A stretch of 64,000 nucleotides of DNA from Anaerolineae bacterium (GTDB lineage Bacteria; Chloroflexota; Anaerolineae; Promineifilales; Promineifilaceae): the NCBI GenBank assembly GCA_030425205.1, contig JAUIAP010000008.1, forward strand, positions 1 through 64,000, read 5' to 3'. The notes under the pieces were generated by a model, which had not been told where the DNA came from, searched no databases, and saw only the letters and a list, made by a program, of their open reading frames with translations. Both the position numbers and the translations under genes were made by a program. Below, in pieces: positions 7,814-16,176 of this stretch. The stretch's first letter is position 1. The number at the start of each line of letters is the position of its first letter.

Positions 7814-10800
7814 TTACCCTTTACGACGCTGCCAAGCGGACTGACCTAAACGTACGCGTAACCACAACGAGGCCGCCGCCAATCCGATCATAATCAATAG
7901 TGTCCACACAATCTGCCCTGTCGCCACTGTTTGCTGACCAACGAGACCCAGTGCGGTTGGCACAGCGCCGCCGACGGTGTGCGGCAGATAGCCGGGATGA
8001 TCGACCCAGAGGGTGATGGGCAGTTCGACGCTGTTGGTGACCGCGCGACCGCTATCGTAGCCAGTGAACGTGATGGCGGCATAGTTGAGGGAGCCGCTTT
8101 GTAGACCTGCGGAATCGGCCGAAACCACCACACTTCCCGGCACGCTACCCTCGACCACATCCAACGTCAACCACGCCTGATTGCTGCTGGCCGTCCAGGT
8201 CAAACTGCCGCCCCCCAAGTTGCTCAACTGAACCGTTGCCGTCTCAATCACTCGATTGCCACTCGCCACCGACCACTCGACCTGCGTTGGTGACACGGCT
8301 AGTTGAGTCGCTGGAATGCGCAAGTTGTCACCGATACGCAGCGTGCAGGTTTGGCTGGCGGTGACGCCATAGCTGTTGGTCACAAATAGCTCGACCTGAT
8401 TATCGCCCGTTCGCAATTCATTTTGGAAGCCGACTGTCCCGTAACCAGCAAAGTCGCCGTTGAGATACCATGCCAATGCCTCCCCGTCTAGCGAACCGTC
8501 TTGTGGGTCGTAGACATCGGCCGAAAAGTTGACCGCATCCTTCCAGTTAAACGCTTGCGAACAGTCGGGCGTAAAGTTGCTGATGATTGGTGCTTGCACC
8601 GTCATATTGACCGTCGGGCTGTTGGCGCGGGCTGTCTGCACGCCATCGCTGGCGACGACCTGCACCAGCGTGCTGCCACCCCCCATTTGGCTGAGCGGCA
8701 ACGACTTGTTGTTGCCCGTCACGCCGAGCGCCAGCGCACGGAAGGTCGCGCCCTGATCGTGGCTGACGTGGATAGCAAATGTGAGCGGATTGCTGTCGGG
8801 GTCGCTGGCTGTCCATGTGATGTTGGCATTGCTGCCATTTTGCGCGAGCGTGACGTTGCTGATTTGCGGTGGGTTGACGCTGATCGACTTTGTCGCCAGC
8901 ACCACATTGTCCAACAGACGCACGATCTGCACCGTGCGCGTGCCGGCCGCGAATGGCACGACGAGTTGGAATGCTTCGCGCCCGCTGTCGGAGGGTGTTT
9001 CGGCCGAAAATGCCGTCGCCGCCAACAACGTCCCGCCTACATTACGCAGACGCACCGCATAAGGGCCAGCGACAATTGCCGGTGGGGCTGCCTCGTCCCA
9101 GCGTTCAACCACCGTCAAGGCTGCGCTGTTGTCCGCATTGGAGAGCGACCCAAACACCGCCAACCAATCACCCGCCTGCAATGTCGCATCCGTCTCGCGT
9201 CTGGTGGCAGACAAGTTGTTGATCATGCGCTCGTAATTTTGATCGCTGACCCACTGTCTGGGGTAAGTGCCATTGTTGCAGTAGCCCATCAAATCGTTCC
9301 ATACGCTGCCTTGCAATAGCTGCATGGGCGAGCCAAAAAAGTTAAAGCTCAACCCATTGACGCTGTTATCGGTTGGGCCAATACGGGCGTTGGGATGATT
9401 CGGGGTTGTGTCGGAGCCATCCAACCCGCACTGCCCATTGGCGTTCAGCGGATGGCCGAGACCTGCCGTGTGGCCGACTTCATGTCCCGCGTAATAGCCA
9501 TCCCAACTTGTGCCGTCGGGACCGGTGGAGGTTCGGCCGACGCCCGCCTGTCCACGCGGAAAGCGGTTTGTCCCACCTGGATCACGGATTTCGCCATACA
9601 GGAACATCTGTGATCCGACCGCTCGTTGGGAACGCAACGCATTAAGCCGTCCATTGACATAGTCGCTGGCGCACAAATTGCGGTTATCGACCGTCATCGT
9701 GCCAGCCATATCGCAAGTGTAGTACGCCCCGCAGACATGGGTCGCTTGATTGGTACACGTCGCCAATCCCCAATCGATCCGTGCCGTCAGGTTGGCATCG
9801 TCGATCTCCCAAATCTCCCAATCGAGACCAGACTCATACGCGCCATTGCTATAGGTGTAGCCAACTGGATAGACGTGGCGAATCCACGCCGCATTCTTGC
9901 TCGTCCCTTGCGGCCGCTGCGTCGCGTTGTTGAGTGGGTAACTGAATTCGGCAAAGATAATGTCCATCTGGCGTGAGGCGACCAGATTGAAGGTGGCGGA
10001 GGAGAGGGTGTTATCGGCCGTGCTATTGGCTGGCTCCAGCGGATACCCCAACGGATTGACAACTGCCTGCACGCGCAGAGAAGTTCCGTCCACTGCATAC
10101 AGCGGCAAGTGAAAGATAAATTGATGGTTGAGATTGTTGCGGTCGGGTGCGCTGCGAACGGTGATGCGCCGTTCAGGGTTGAGCGTCGTGTGCAAGACGC
10201 CGTTGCGATAGACGTGGAGAATCGCCGACACATCGCGCACATCAGCACCATCGGCCGCCACAAAGACCCGCGCCACCGTCTCCTTGCCGCTAATCAGGCG
10301 CACACTGTTGGTCGTGCTTTGGATGCCCTGTGTCACCTCGATCCCCGTCACGCGCAGATTGATGCGCTGCAAGGCGGCGGCGTTGACCGACAACTGTTGG
10401 AGACGACGCTGTTCATTATCGCGCCAATGGATAAATTCTTGATCGTTGCCAAATTGAATGTCGGCATCGGGGGGATAGTTGTAGGTACGCTGATCGACGA
10501 ATAATTCGGCCGAACTTCCCCCACCATACCCCTTAAACACATCGCGTGTCAGCGGCAAGCGACGAAACGTCGTGCGTGTCGTCGTCACAAAACAGCCAGA
10601 GGGTGACGTACAGTAGAATTTGTAGCGTTCCGCCAAAAAGTAGTAGTTGTCCGTTGTGGCGATGTCCGCATAGCTATCAAATTCGGCAAACGGCTGATTG
10701 CTGGAATTGAATAGTTCACGCGGGTTGGTGTAGAGCGTACCGTTCTGCCCAGAGTTGAGGTCGTGCCAGCGTGCAGGGCCACCGTAGAGTGCGGCTGAAA

Positions 10801-12445
10801 TCGAGCCCGCTGGATACTCATACCCATAAAAGACGGGGCGCATTGTGCGGCAAAAGTCGCGTGAGGAGACTGCGAACACATCCGTTTTTGCGTCTCCGAT
10901 CAGCTTGCCAAAACGCAACGCCTCAAGTGGTTGGGAAGCATAGGCGACATTTTGCAACGCGCCACTGCCGCCGTCCGACACCTTCCACTGCCAGTTGCCA
11001 TCTGGACGCGCCTCAGTCACGAACACATCGTCAAACCCGTTACCCACAAAGTCGCCAAAGCGCACGTCATCAATTCCATATGGCTCTTGGCGCAAGTTGG
11101 TGTAGCTATAGAAACCGCCTGACGAAAAACGCCATTGATACAGGCCATTGCCCAAATCGCTGGCAACGAACACGTCCGTCTTGTTATCCGCGTTGAAGTC
11201 ACCAAAACCCAATTGATCAATGGTAAGCCCATCGTAGGCGATATTGATAAATGCCCCCGTCCCTCCCGGAGAGTACGCCCACTGTTTAATTCCATTGGGT
11301 TGCGGAATGACGGTAAAGACATCGGTCTTATTATCACCATCAAAGTCGCCAAAGCGCAGGTCGCTTAGAGGAATAGTCGATTGTCTGAGATTGACATAGC
11401 TCGCCGCACCGCCCGACGAGTATTTCCACTGGTAGTTGCCACCGCCAATGTCAAAGATCGCAAACACATCCGTCTTGCCATCGCCGTTGAAGTCACCAAA
11501 ACGCAGGTCTTCTGGTGCGGTAAAGTCGTAAGCGATGTTGATGTAGCTGCTCTGACCGCTAGCTGAATAGACCCACTGCCATGCGCCATCCTGACGCAAC
11601 AGTGTGCTGAACACATCGTCCGTGCCATCCCCATTAAAATCCCCCAGATGCAGTTGGTCAATCGGGTTGCCCGCGTAGTTCAGGAAGCTATAACTACTAT
11701 TGCCGCTGGCTGAGACCATCCATTGATAGGTGTTTGGCGCACCGCAGACTGTTTGCAATCCGGGAACGTGATAGGACTGCACATCGTTGAGCAGGTGCAG
11801 TTGCGCGTGTCCGTTGATTGGGTCAAGCCATTTCAAGCTACCACTGGCGATGAAGTAGAGATAACGTCCGTCAAATTGCAGGTTGCTGGCAGGTGGTGAT
11901 CCAGCGTAAACGATGGTGACTGCGCCCGTCGCCTTGTTGTAGGCGCGAATGACACCGCCCAGCATAACGTACACATAGCCATCGCCCACCATCACCTGCC
12001 GACCGATATTGGGATCGGTATTGGGTAGGCTAAACAACTGTGTGGGCGCATCCCCCACGATGGCGGTCAGCGGCAGACGTTGCAGGCCGGCGGTGTCGAG
12101 CCAATAGAGATAGGTTCCATCGATACTCAGATTGGTGCGAATTTCGTAGGGGTTACAAACATTGACGGGACGCGGATCGTTGCGTGAAAAAAGCACGCGC
12201 ACCTCACCCCCGCTGCTGCGTCGTCGCTGAATAGTGACGGGATCACCAGCCGCGCGATTGGGGCCAATCGGCGGACAAGTCGGGTTGGTGTACCAGTAGA
12301 GAACGTTCTCGTACATCGTAAACCCGCTCATATCATTGGCAATGGGCGTGGGGATGTCGGTGGGCTCGGCGTGGATCGTTTCGGCCGAAATTCCCCCCAT
12401 CAATAACACAAATAGTAATAAGCCAAAACATTTACGAATCGACAT
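7814..12445 (-). CDS. Giant secreted FG-GAP / metzincin-type protease with BACON-like domain and C-terminal anchor
   Basis: The 1543-residue protein has a Shine-Dalgarno AAGGAGAT before its ATG and a signal peptide. Residues about 265-525 hold at least six FG-GAP/VCBS-type repeats of the form LRFGDFNGDGKTDVFA, alternating with QWxYSxGG segments; the D-x-N/D-x-D-G loops are calcium-binding in this family. At about residue 987, HEVGHTAGLGH matches the metzincin zinc motif HExxHxxGxxH exactly, so a protease is likely. Ig/fibronectin-like segments follow. A BACON-like unit (about 1380-1480) carries SLTWTASSNQAWLTL. The last 35 residues are a membrane helix plus a basic tail (WLRVRLGQSAWQRRKG). 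It is divergent from the Xre-type regulator. Confidence 0.85.
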   Translation of the reverse strand: MSIRKCFGLLLFVLLMGGISAETIHAEPTDIPTPIANDMSGFTMYENVLYWYTNPTCPPIGPNRAAGDPVTIQRRRSSGGEVRVLFSRNDPRPVNVCNPYEIRTNLSIDGTYLYWLDTAGLQRLPLTAIVGDAPTQLFSLPNTDPNIGRQVMVGDGYVYVMLGGVIRAYNKATGAVTIVYAGSPPASNLQFDGRYLYFIASGSLKWLDPINGHAQLHLLNDVQSYHVPGLQTVCGAPNTYQWMVSASGNSSYSFLNYAGNPIDQLHLGDFNGDGTDDVFSTLLRQDGAWQWVYSASGQSSYINIAYDFTAPEDLRFGDFNGDGKTDVFAIFDIGGGNYQWKYSSGGAASYVNLRQSTIPLSDLRFGDFDGDNKTDVFTVIPQPNGIKQWAYSPGGTGAFINIAYDGLTIDQLGFGDFNADNKTDVFVASDLGNGLYQWRFSSGGFYSYTNLRQEPYGIDDVRFGDFVGNGFDDVFVTEARPDGNWQWKVSDGGSGALQNVAYASQPLEALRFGKLIGDAKTDVFAVSSRDFCRTMRPVFYGYEYPAGSISAALYGGPARWHDLNSGQNGTLYTNPRELFNSSNQPFAEFDSYADIATTDNYYFLAERYKFYCTSPSGCFVTTTRTTFRRLPLTRDVFKGYGGGSSAELFVDQRTYNYPPDADIQFGNDQEFIHWRDNEQRRLQQLSVNAAALQRINLRVTGIEVTQGIQSTTNSVRLISGKETVARVFVAADGADVRDVSAILHVYRNGVLHTTLNPERRITVRSAPDRNNLNHQFIFHLPLYAVDGTSLRVQAVVNPLGYPLEPANSTADNTLSSATFNLVASRQMDIIFAEFSYPLNNATQRPQGTSKNAAWIRHVYPVGYTYSNGAYESGLDWEIWEIDDANLTARIDWGLATCTNQATHVCGAYYTCDMAGTMTVDNRNLCASDYVNGRLNALRSQRAVGSQMFLYGEIRDPGGTNRFPRGQAGVGRTSTGPDGTSWDGYYAGHEVGHTAGLGHPLNANGQCGLDGSDTTPNHPNARIGPTDNSVNGLSFNFFGSPMQLLQGSVWNDLMGYCNNGTYPRQWVSDQNYERMINNLSATRRETDATLQAGDWLAVFGSLSNADNSAALTVVERWDEAAPPAIVAGPYAVRLRNVGGTLLAATAFSAETPSDSGREAFQLVVPFAAGTRTVQIVRLLDNVVLATKSISVNPPQISNVTLAQNGSNANITWTASDPDSNPLTFAIHVSHDQGATFRALALGVTGNNKSLPLSQMGGGSTLVQVVASDGVQTARANSPTVNMTVQAPIISNFTPDCSQAFNWKDAVNFSADVYDPQDGSLDGEALAWYLNGDFAGYGTVGFQNELRTGDNQVELFVTNSYGVTASQTCTLRIGDNLRIPATQLAVSPTQVEWSVASGNRVIETATVQLSNLGGGSLTWTASSNQAWLTLDVVEGSVPGSVVVSADSAGLQSGSLNYAAITFTGYDSGRAVTNSVELPITLWVDHPGYLPHTVGGAVPTALGLVGQQTVATGQIVWTLLIMIGLAAASLWLRVRLGQSAWQRRKG

Positions 12446-12511
12446 GGATATCTCCTTGTTTGGTCAGCAAATAAGCGCAAGCATACGCCCCAATCAAACG
12501 CAAAAGGTGAC

Positions 12512-12526
12512 ATTTTGTGACAAAAT
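12512..12526. promoter_or_regulatory. Palindrome in divergent promoter region, candidate operator
   Basis: ATTTTGT-G-ACAAAAT is a perfect 15-bp palindrome in the 88-bp gap between the giant protease and the Xre-type regulator. GTGACA also occurs just before it (12507-12512), giving two GTGACA steps. Binding by the adjacent regulator is an inference from position. Confidence 0.45.
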
Positions 12527-12533
12527 TACAAGT

Positions 12534-14831
12534 GTGATAAATAGTCAACCGTTTTCCCACTTTGGCGAAGCGTTGCGCTATCTCCGCAAGCGCAATCGCA
12601 TGACCCAAGATGAGTTGGGGCGTGTCGTCGGCTACAGTCGGGAGCAGATTGCACGGCTCGAAAATGGATCGCGCCACCCTGACGTGACGGCGGTGCGGGC
12701 ATTGTTTGCGCCTGCGCTCAAACTCGACGCGCAACAGGTGGATGCATTGCTGCAACTTGCCCAGCAAGCCCGCACCAAGCGCACGGCTACCTATCAACTA
12801 CCCGCGCCGCTGGTGGCGTTGATCGGCCGATCGGCCGAACTGCGCCACCTAACCCACCTGCTACCACAAACCCGTCTCTTAACGCTTGTGGGTGCACCCG
12901 GCATCGGCAAGACACGTCTCGCGCTTGCCGTTGGTCGAGAGTGTCAACCACGCTTTGCGGACGGGGCGGCATTTGTTTCGCTGGCGGCTGTGGAAGCGGT
13001 GGTCGATGTGTCGCGTGCCGTCTTGACCGCGCTTGGCATCACGCAGCGGCAAGATGATGAGGCAACCGTGTTGAGCCAGCTTGCCAATCAACAGGTGCTG
13101 CTCGTTCTCGATAACTGTGAGCAGTTATTACCCGAGCTCAGTCTCGTCGTGGCGGGATGGCTGGAACAACTGCCCCATCTGACGCTGCTCTGCACGAGTC
13201 GCGAACCGCTCGACCTGTATGGGGAACAGCTTTACACCGTGCCGCCGCTGGCGGTGCCGCAGGACAATGGCGATTTGCGCCATCTGGCGACGGTGCCGGC
13301 GTTGGCGTTGCTGTTGGTACGTATTAAGGCGTGGGATTCGTCGTGGGTGCTATCGGCCGAAAACGCCCACGACCTGACCGCGCTCTGTCGTCTGCTCGAT
13401 GGGTTACCGCTGGCACTCGAACTGGCCGCCGTGCGCTTGCGCGACCAGTCGGCCGCCACCATCCTGAATCAACTCAACAGCGTGCCAGACACGTCGTGGC
13501 TACGTCAACAGCAGCACAACATCGCGCCGCGTCATCGCACGTTGCAGCGAGCGATTGAGTGGAGCGTGCGGCTACTTTCGGCCGAACAGCAGCAAACGTT
13601 CGCTCGCCTAAGCCTCTTTCGTGGCGGATGTGACGAGGCAGCCGCGCTAGCAGTGACCAACTGCGAGCGTACCAGCCTGCTAGCACTGACACACGCCAAC
13701 CTGATCCAATGGCACGACGAGCGCATCAACCTGCTCGAACCCCTGCGGCTTGACGCATACATGCGGCTGGTGGCGGGCGGGCAACTTGCCATCTACCAAG
13801 AACGGCACGCCGTCTACTATGCCAGCGTCGCCGCCGACATTTGGCACGGTATGTTGGGCGACGCACAAGCGATCTGGGCAGAACGAGCGTTGCGCGACCA
13901 TGACAATTTGCTGACCGCATTGCGTTGGGCAATCGACACACAAAACGGTGAACTGGCGATTGAGATTGCGGGGCGACTTTGGTGGTTTTGGTATCGACAT
14001 GGCTTTCTGACGCTCGGCCGCGACCTCCTGACGGCGGCGTTGCAACTGACAACCCCCAACCTCAACCAGCGGGCGATTGCGCTTAACGGTCTCGCCTCGA
14101 TCTGCATGGAGCAGGGCGATACGACCGCTAGTCTCTCCTACCATCAAGCAGGCTTAACCCTACGCCGCCAGTTGAACGATGAGACGGGCGTGGCGACCGT
14201 CCTACACAACATGGGGCTGACCGCCCATCGCATGGGGGATTACGAACAGGCGATTGATTGGCTGTTGGAGTCGATTTCACACGATGAGCAGGAGAACGCG
14301 CTCAACTACGCCCATCTGGGGCTGATTGCGCAGGAGATTGGGGATCTACAGCAGGGGCAACGCTGGCTGGAACAGGCGTATGCGTTGGCACAATCGGCCG
14401 ATTCGTGGACACAAGCGTTCGTCGCCTGTAACTACGCCGATCTGCAATGTGCCAGCGGGGACGTGACCCATGCGCGACAGTTGGCGGAACGCAGTCTGCA
14501 ACTCTTCAGTGAGCAGCAGGACGAGCTGTATATCAGTGATGTCCAACTGGTATTGGCACAGATCGCGTTGGCTGAGGGGATGCTGCAAGAATCGGCCGAT
14601 TGGTGTGAACAGGCGGTGAGTGGCTATCGGCGGCGGCAGCAAGCACCATCGTTGGTGATGGCGCTTTTAGTACAGGCGCAGGTGGCGTGGCAGATGGCAG
14701 ATCGGCCGATGGCGGCACACGCGCTTGCTGAAGCGGAAACGACACAACAGCAAGCCGCAGTCATACTGACACCACGTTGTCGCTTGCTGATGCAGCAGGT
14801 TGCAGAGTTAATCCACAACCGCTCAAAGTAG
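12534..14831 (+). CDS. Xre-type HTH / NTPase / TPR transcriptional regulator
   Basis: The protein has about 765 residues. The frame is open further upstream, but the HTH alignment and the divergent promoter favour a GTG start near 12534; the exact start is uncertain. Domains in order: HTH_XRE (about 8-65, YLRKRNRMTQDELGRVVGYS and QIARLENGSR), a STAND-type NTPase with P-loop GAPGIGKTR near 118 and Walker B LLVLDNCEQLL near 190, and C-terminal TPR-like repeats (for example LNGLASICMEQGDTTASLSY). Such proteins sense an unknown ligand and control neighbouring genes. Its divergence from the giant protease suggests regulation of that gene and of itself. The palindrome TCGGCCGA occurs twice back to back at 12823-12838. 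Confidence 0.85.
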   Translation: MINSQPFSHFGEALRYLRKRNRMTQDELGRVVGYSREQIARLENGSRHPDVTAVRALFAPALKLDAQQVDALLQLAQQARTKRTATYQLPAPLVALIGRSAELRHLTHLLPQTRLLTLVGAPGIGKTRLALAVGRECQPRFADGAAFVSLAAVEAVVDVSRAVLTALGITQRQDDEATVLSQLANQQVLLVLDNCEQLLPELSLVVAGWLEQLPHLTLLCTSREPLDLYGEQLYTVPPLAVPQDNGDLRHLATVPALALLLVRIKAWDSSWVLSAENAHDLTALCRLLDGLPLALELAAVRLRDQSAATILNQLNSVPDTSWLRQQQHNIAPRHRTLQRAIEWSVRLLSAEQQQTFARLSLFRGGCDEAAALAVTNCERTSLLALTHANLIQWHDERINLLEPLRLDAYMRLVAGGQLAIYQERHAVYYASVAADIWHGMLGDAQAIWAERALRDHDNLLTALRWAIDTQNGELAIEIAGRLWWFWYRHGFLTLGRDLLTAALQLTTPNLNQRAIALNGLASICMEQGDTTASLSYHQAGLTLRRQLNDETGVATVLHNMGLTAHRMGDYEQAIDWLLESISHDEQENALNYAHLGLIAQEIGDLQQGQRWLEQAYALAQSADSWTQAFVACNYADLQCASGDVTHARQLAERSLQLFSEQQDELYISDVQLVLAQIALAEGMLQESADWCEQAVSGYRRRQQAPSLVMALLVQAQVAWQMADRPMAAHALAEAETTQQQAAVILTPRCRLLMQQVAELIHNRSK

Positions 14832-14917
14832 GGCGCATGTGACGCGAGCATCACGCACGGTAGATGCAACTATTCGGCCGAATTCCCGTATCGTAGATAA
14901 ATCAATCCTAAACAATC

Positions 14918-15172
14918 ATGGAGCATACCGTGCCTAAAGTGATCAACATTCTCGCTAAAGAATTTATCTGTACGAAATGCCACAGCAGTGGCGCCTCCGT
15001 CGAAAAGCTCGCCATGTCAGGGACAGGCATTTCACGTTTTCTCGACATCCAACCCTACCGCTACGTCTTCGCCTCCTGCAACCATTGCGGATACACTGAA
15101 ATTTTCAACCTCAAAATGCTCGAAGGCAAAGACGATCTCGGCACATTCATCGACATTCTATTCGCGGGATAA
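14918..15172 (+). CDS. Small zinc-ribbon protein (DUF2082-like)
   Basis: The protein has 84 residues. CTKCHSSG near residue 18 and CNHCGYTEIF near residue 54 form a four-cysteine zinc ribbon. The intervening SGTGISRFLDIQPYRY and the trailing LGTFIDILFAG fit the short DUF2082 zinc-ribbon proteins, which are described as nucleic-acid-binding by prediction only. The Shine-Dalgarno sequence is weak; the ATG and a GTG four codons later are both possible starts. The gene follows the regulator by 86 bp and may have its own promoter. Confidence 0.75.
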   Translation: MEHTVPKVINILAKEFICTKCHSSGASVEKLAMSGTGISRFLDIQPYRYVFASCNHCGYTEIFNLKMLEGKDDLGTFIDILFAG

Positions 15173-15186
15173 ACCGCCCTTTTTCA

Positions 15187-16140
15187 TCACTCTAACCGAT
15201 TATGTAGCTCTGCTACGGAAATCAGGTTGCCATCCTTGGCAACAATCAGCTTTGCGGTGCGGGCCTGGCTGATTAGTTTTTCCTGTTCAATTTCCAACAC
15301 CAACCGGATAAAGGGGCTGTCGGTATTTTTATCGCGTCCGCGCGCCAGCCGATGCGCCAACGTTTCGGCCGGCGTGCTGAACAAAAATATGGGGAAGTCT
15401 ACCCCTTCAAGCAGCGGGTTGTTGCCATGCGTCCACTCAATGATCAGCACCTGCACGCCAGAAAAATCGACCGCTTCAAAACGAATATCGTCACTCGTTC
15501 TGCCCATCCGTTTCAAGTTGATTGTGTCTTCGCCGCTCTTAAATGAATTGATGATGTGGTTGACCATTGAAAAATCGGTCTCATTTTCACTCCCCAAGTA
15601 GCTCATCAACCCTGTCTTTCCTGCATCAAAGTACACGTTCATCCAGGTAGATTCTTCATCGACAATCGCTGTGGGATTAAAATCTTCCATTTCGGGCCAC
15701 AGTTGCTGGAGCTTTTCCATCCTGTCATTTGAAAACTCGCTGATTCTAGCGAGGGCGTTTAACCCAGCGTTTCTAAAGACCGTCATCCGCTCGTTATCAT
15801 TGAATTGTGGCACTCGATGTGGGTAGTTGTCTCCCGACAAAATATAGGCGGGGTAACCCTGCTCGTTGCAGTAATGTCCCAGCACAGAGCCAAGTTCAGA
15901 TTTCCCGACACCTGATCCACCATAGACAGAAACAACGAGACGCTGACCGCTCATGCTTTCCAACTCTTGCAGCAGATGAGGGAAAACGGTGTTGGCCTTG
16001 TCAATGTGCGATTGGTTAATTTGAATTTTATCACCCGGCATATCGCCCGTCTTGACTGAACTTATATCAATCTGTGGTGGGTTCCATGCAGGCAATTCGT
16101 TCACACTGTTTTCGTTGTTGGAAGTAGATCTCTCACTCAT
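15187..16140 (-). CDS. P-loop NTPase, uridine-kinase-like small-molecule kinase candidate
   Basis: The protein has 317 residues from the ATG preceded by AAGGAA. VVSVYGGSGVGKSELG (P-loop at 74-81) and ILSGDNYPHRVPQFND resemble the ATP and lid regions of uridine kinase/phosphoribulokinase-type enzymes. VQVLIIEWTHGNNPLLEGVD would be the Walker B region with a nearby H. HRLARGRDKN may bind phosphate. The substrate is not identifiable. As the last gene of the sugar locus, 36 bp after the GH13-like gene, it may phosphorylate the sugar released by that enzyme, but this is inference. No TCGGCCGA palindrome occurs in it. Confidence 0.6.
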   Translation of the reverse strand: MSERSTSNNENSVNELPAWNPPQIDISSVKTGDMPGDKIQINQSHIDKANTVFPHLLQELESMSGQRLVVSVYGGSGVGKSELGSVLGHYCNEQGYPAYILSGDNYPHRVPQFNDNERMTVFRNAGLNALARISEFSNDRMEKLQQLWPEMEDFNPTAIVDEESTWMNVYFDAGKTGLMSYLGSENETDFSMVNHIINSFKSGEDTINLKRMGRTSDDIRFEAVDFSGVQVLIIEWTHGNNPLLEGVDFPIFLFSTPAETLAHRLARGRDKNTDSPFIRLVLEIEQEKLISQARTAKLIVAKDGNLISVAELHNRLE

Positions 16141-16176
16141 GTTCATTTCCTTATCTTTAATCAGTTTCAAAATGGT

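Noticed and set aside
7628-7849. 73-codon plus-strand frame after the bidirectional terminator
   Set aside because: It begins inside the terminator hairpin, overlaps the end of the giant minus-strand gene, and has no recognisable composition or Shine-Dalgarno sequence.
14702-14838. TCGGCCGA explained by a repeated protein motif
   Set aside because: It is read in different frames (Ser-Ala-Asp/Glu, Ile-Gly-Arg, Arg-Pro) and occurs outside genes, so protein repetition alone cannot account for it.
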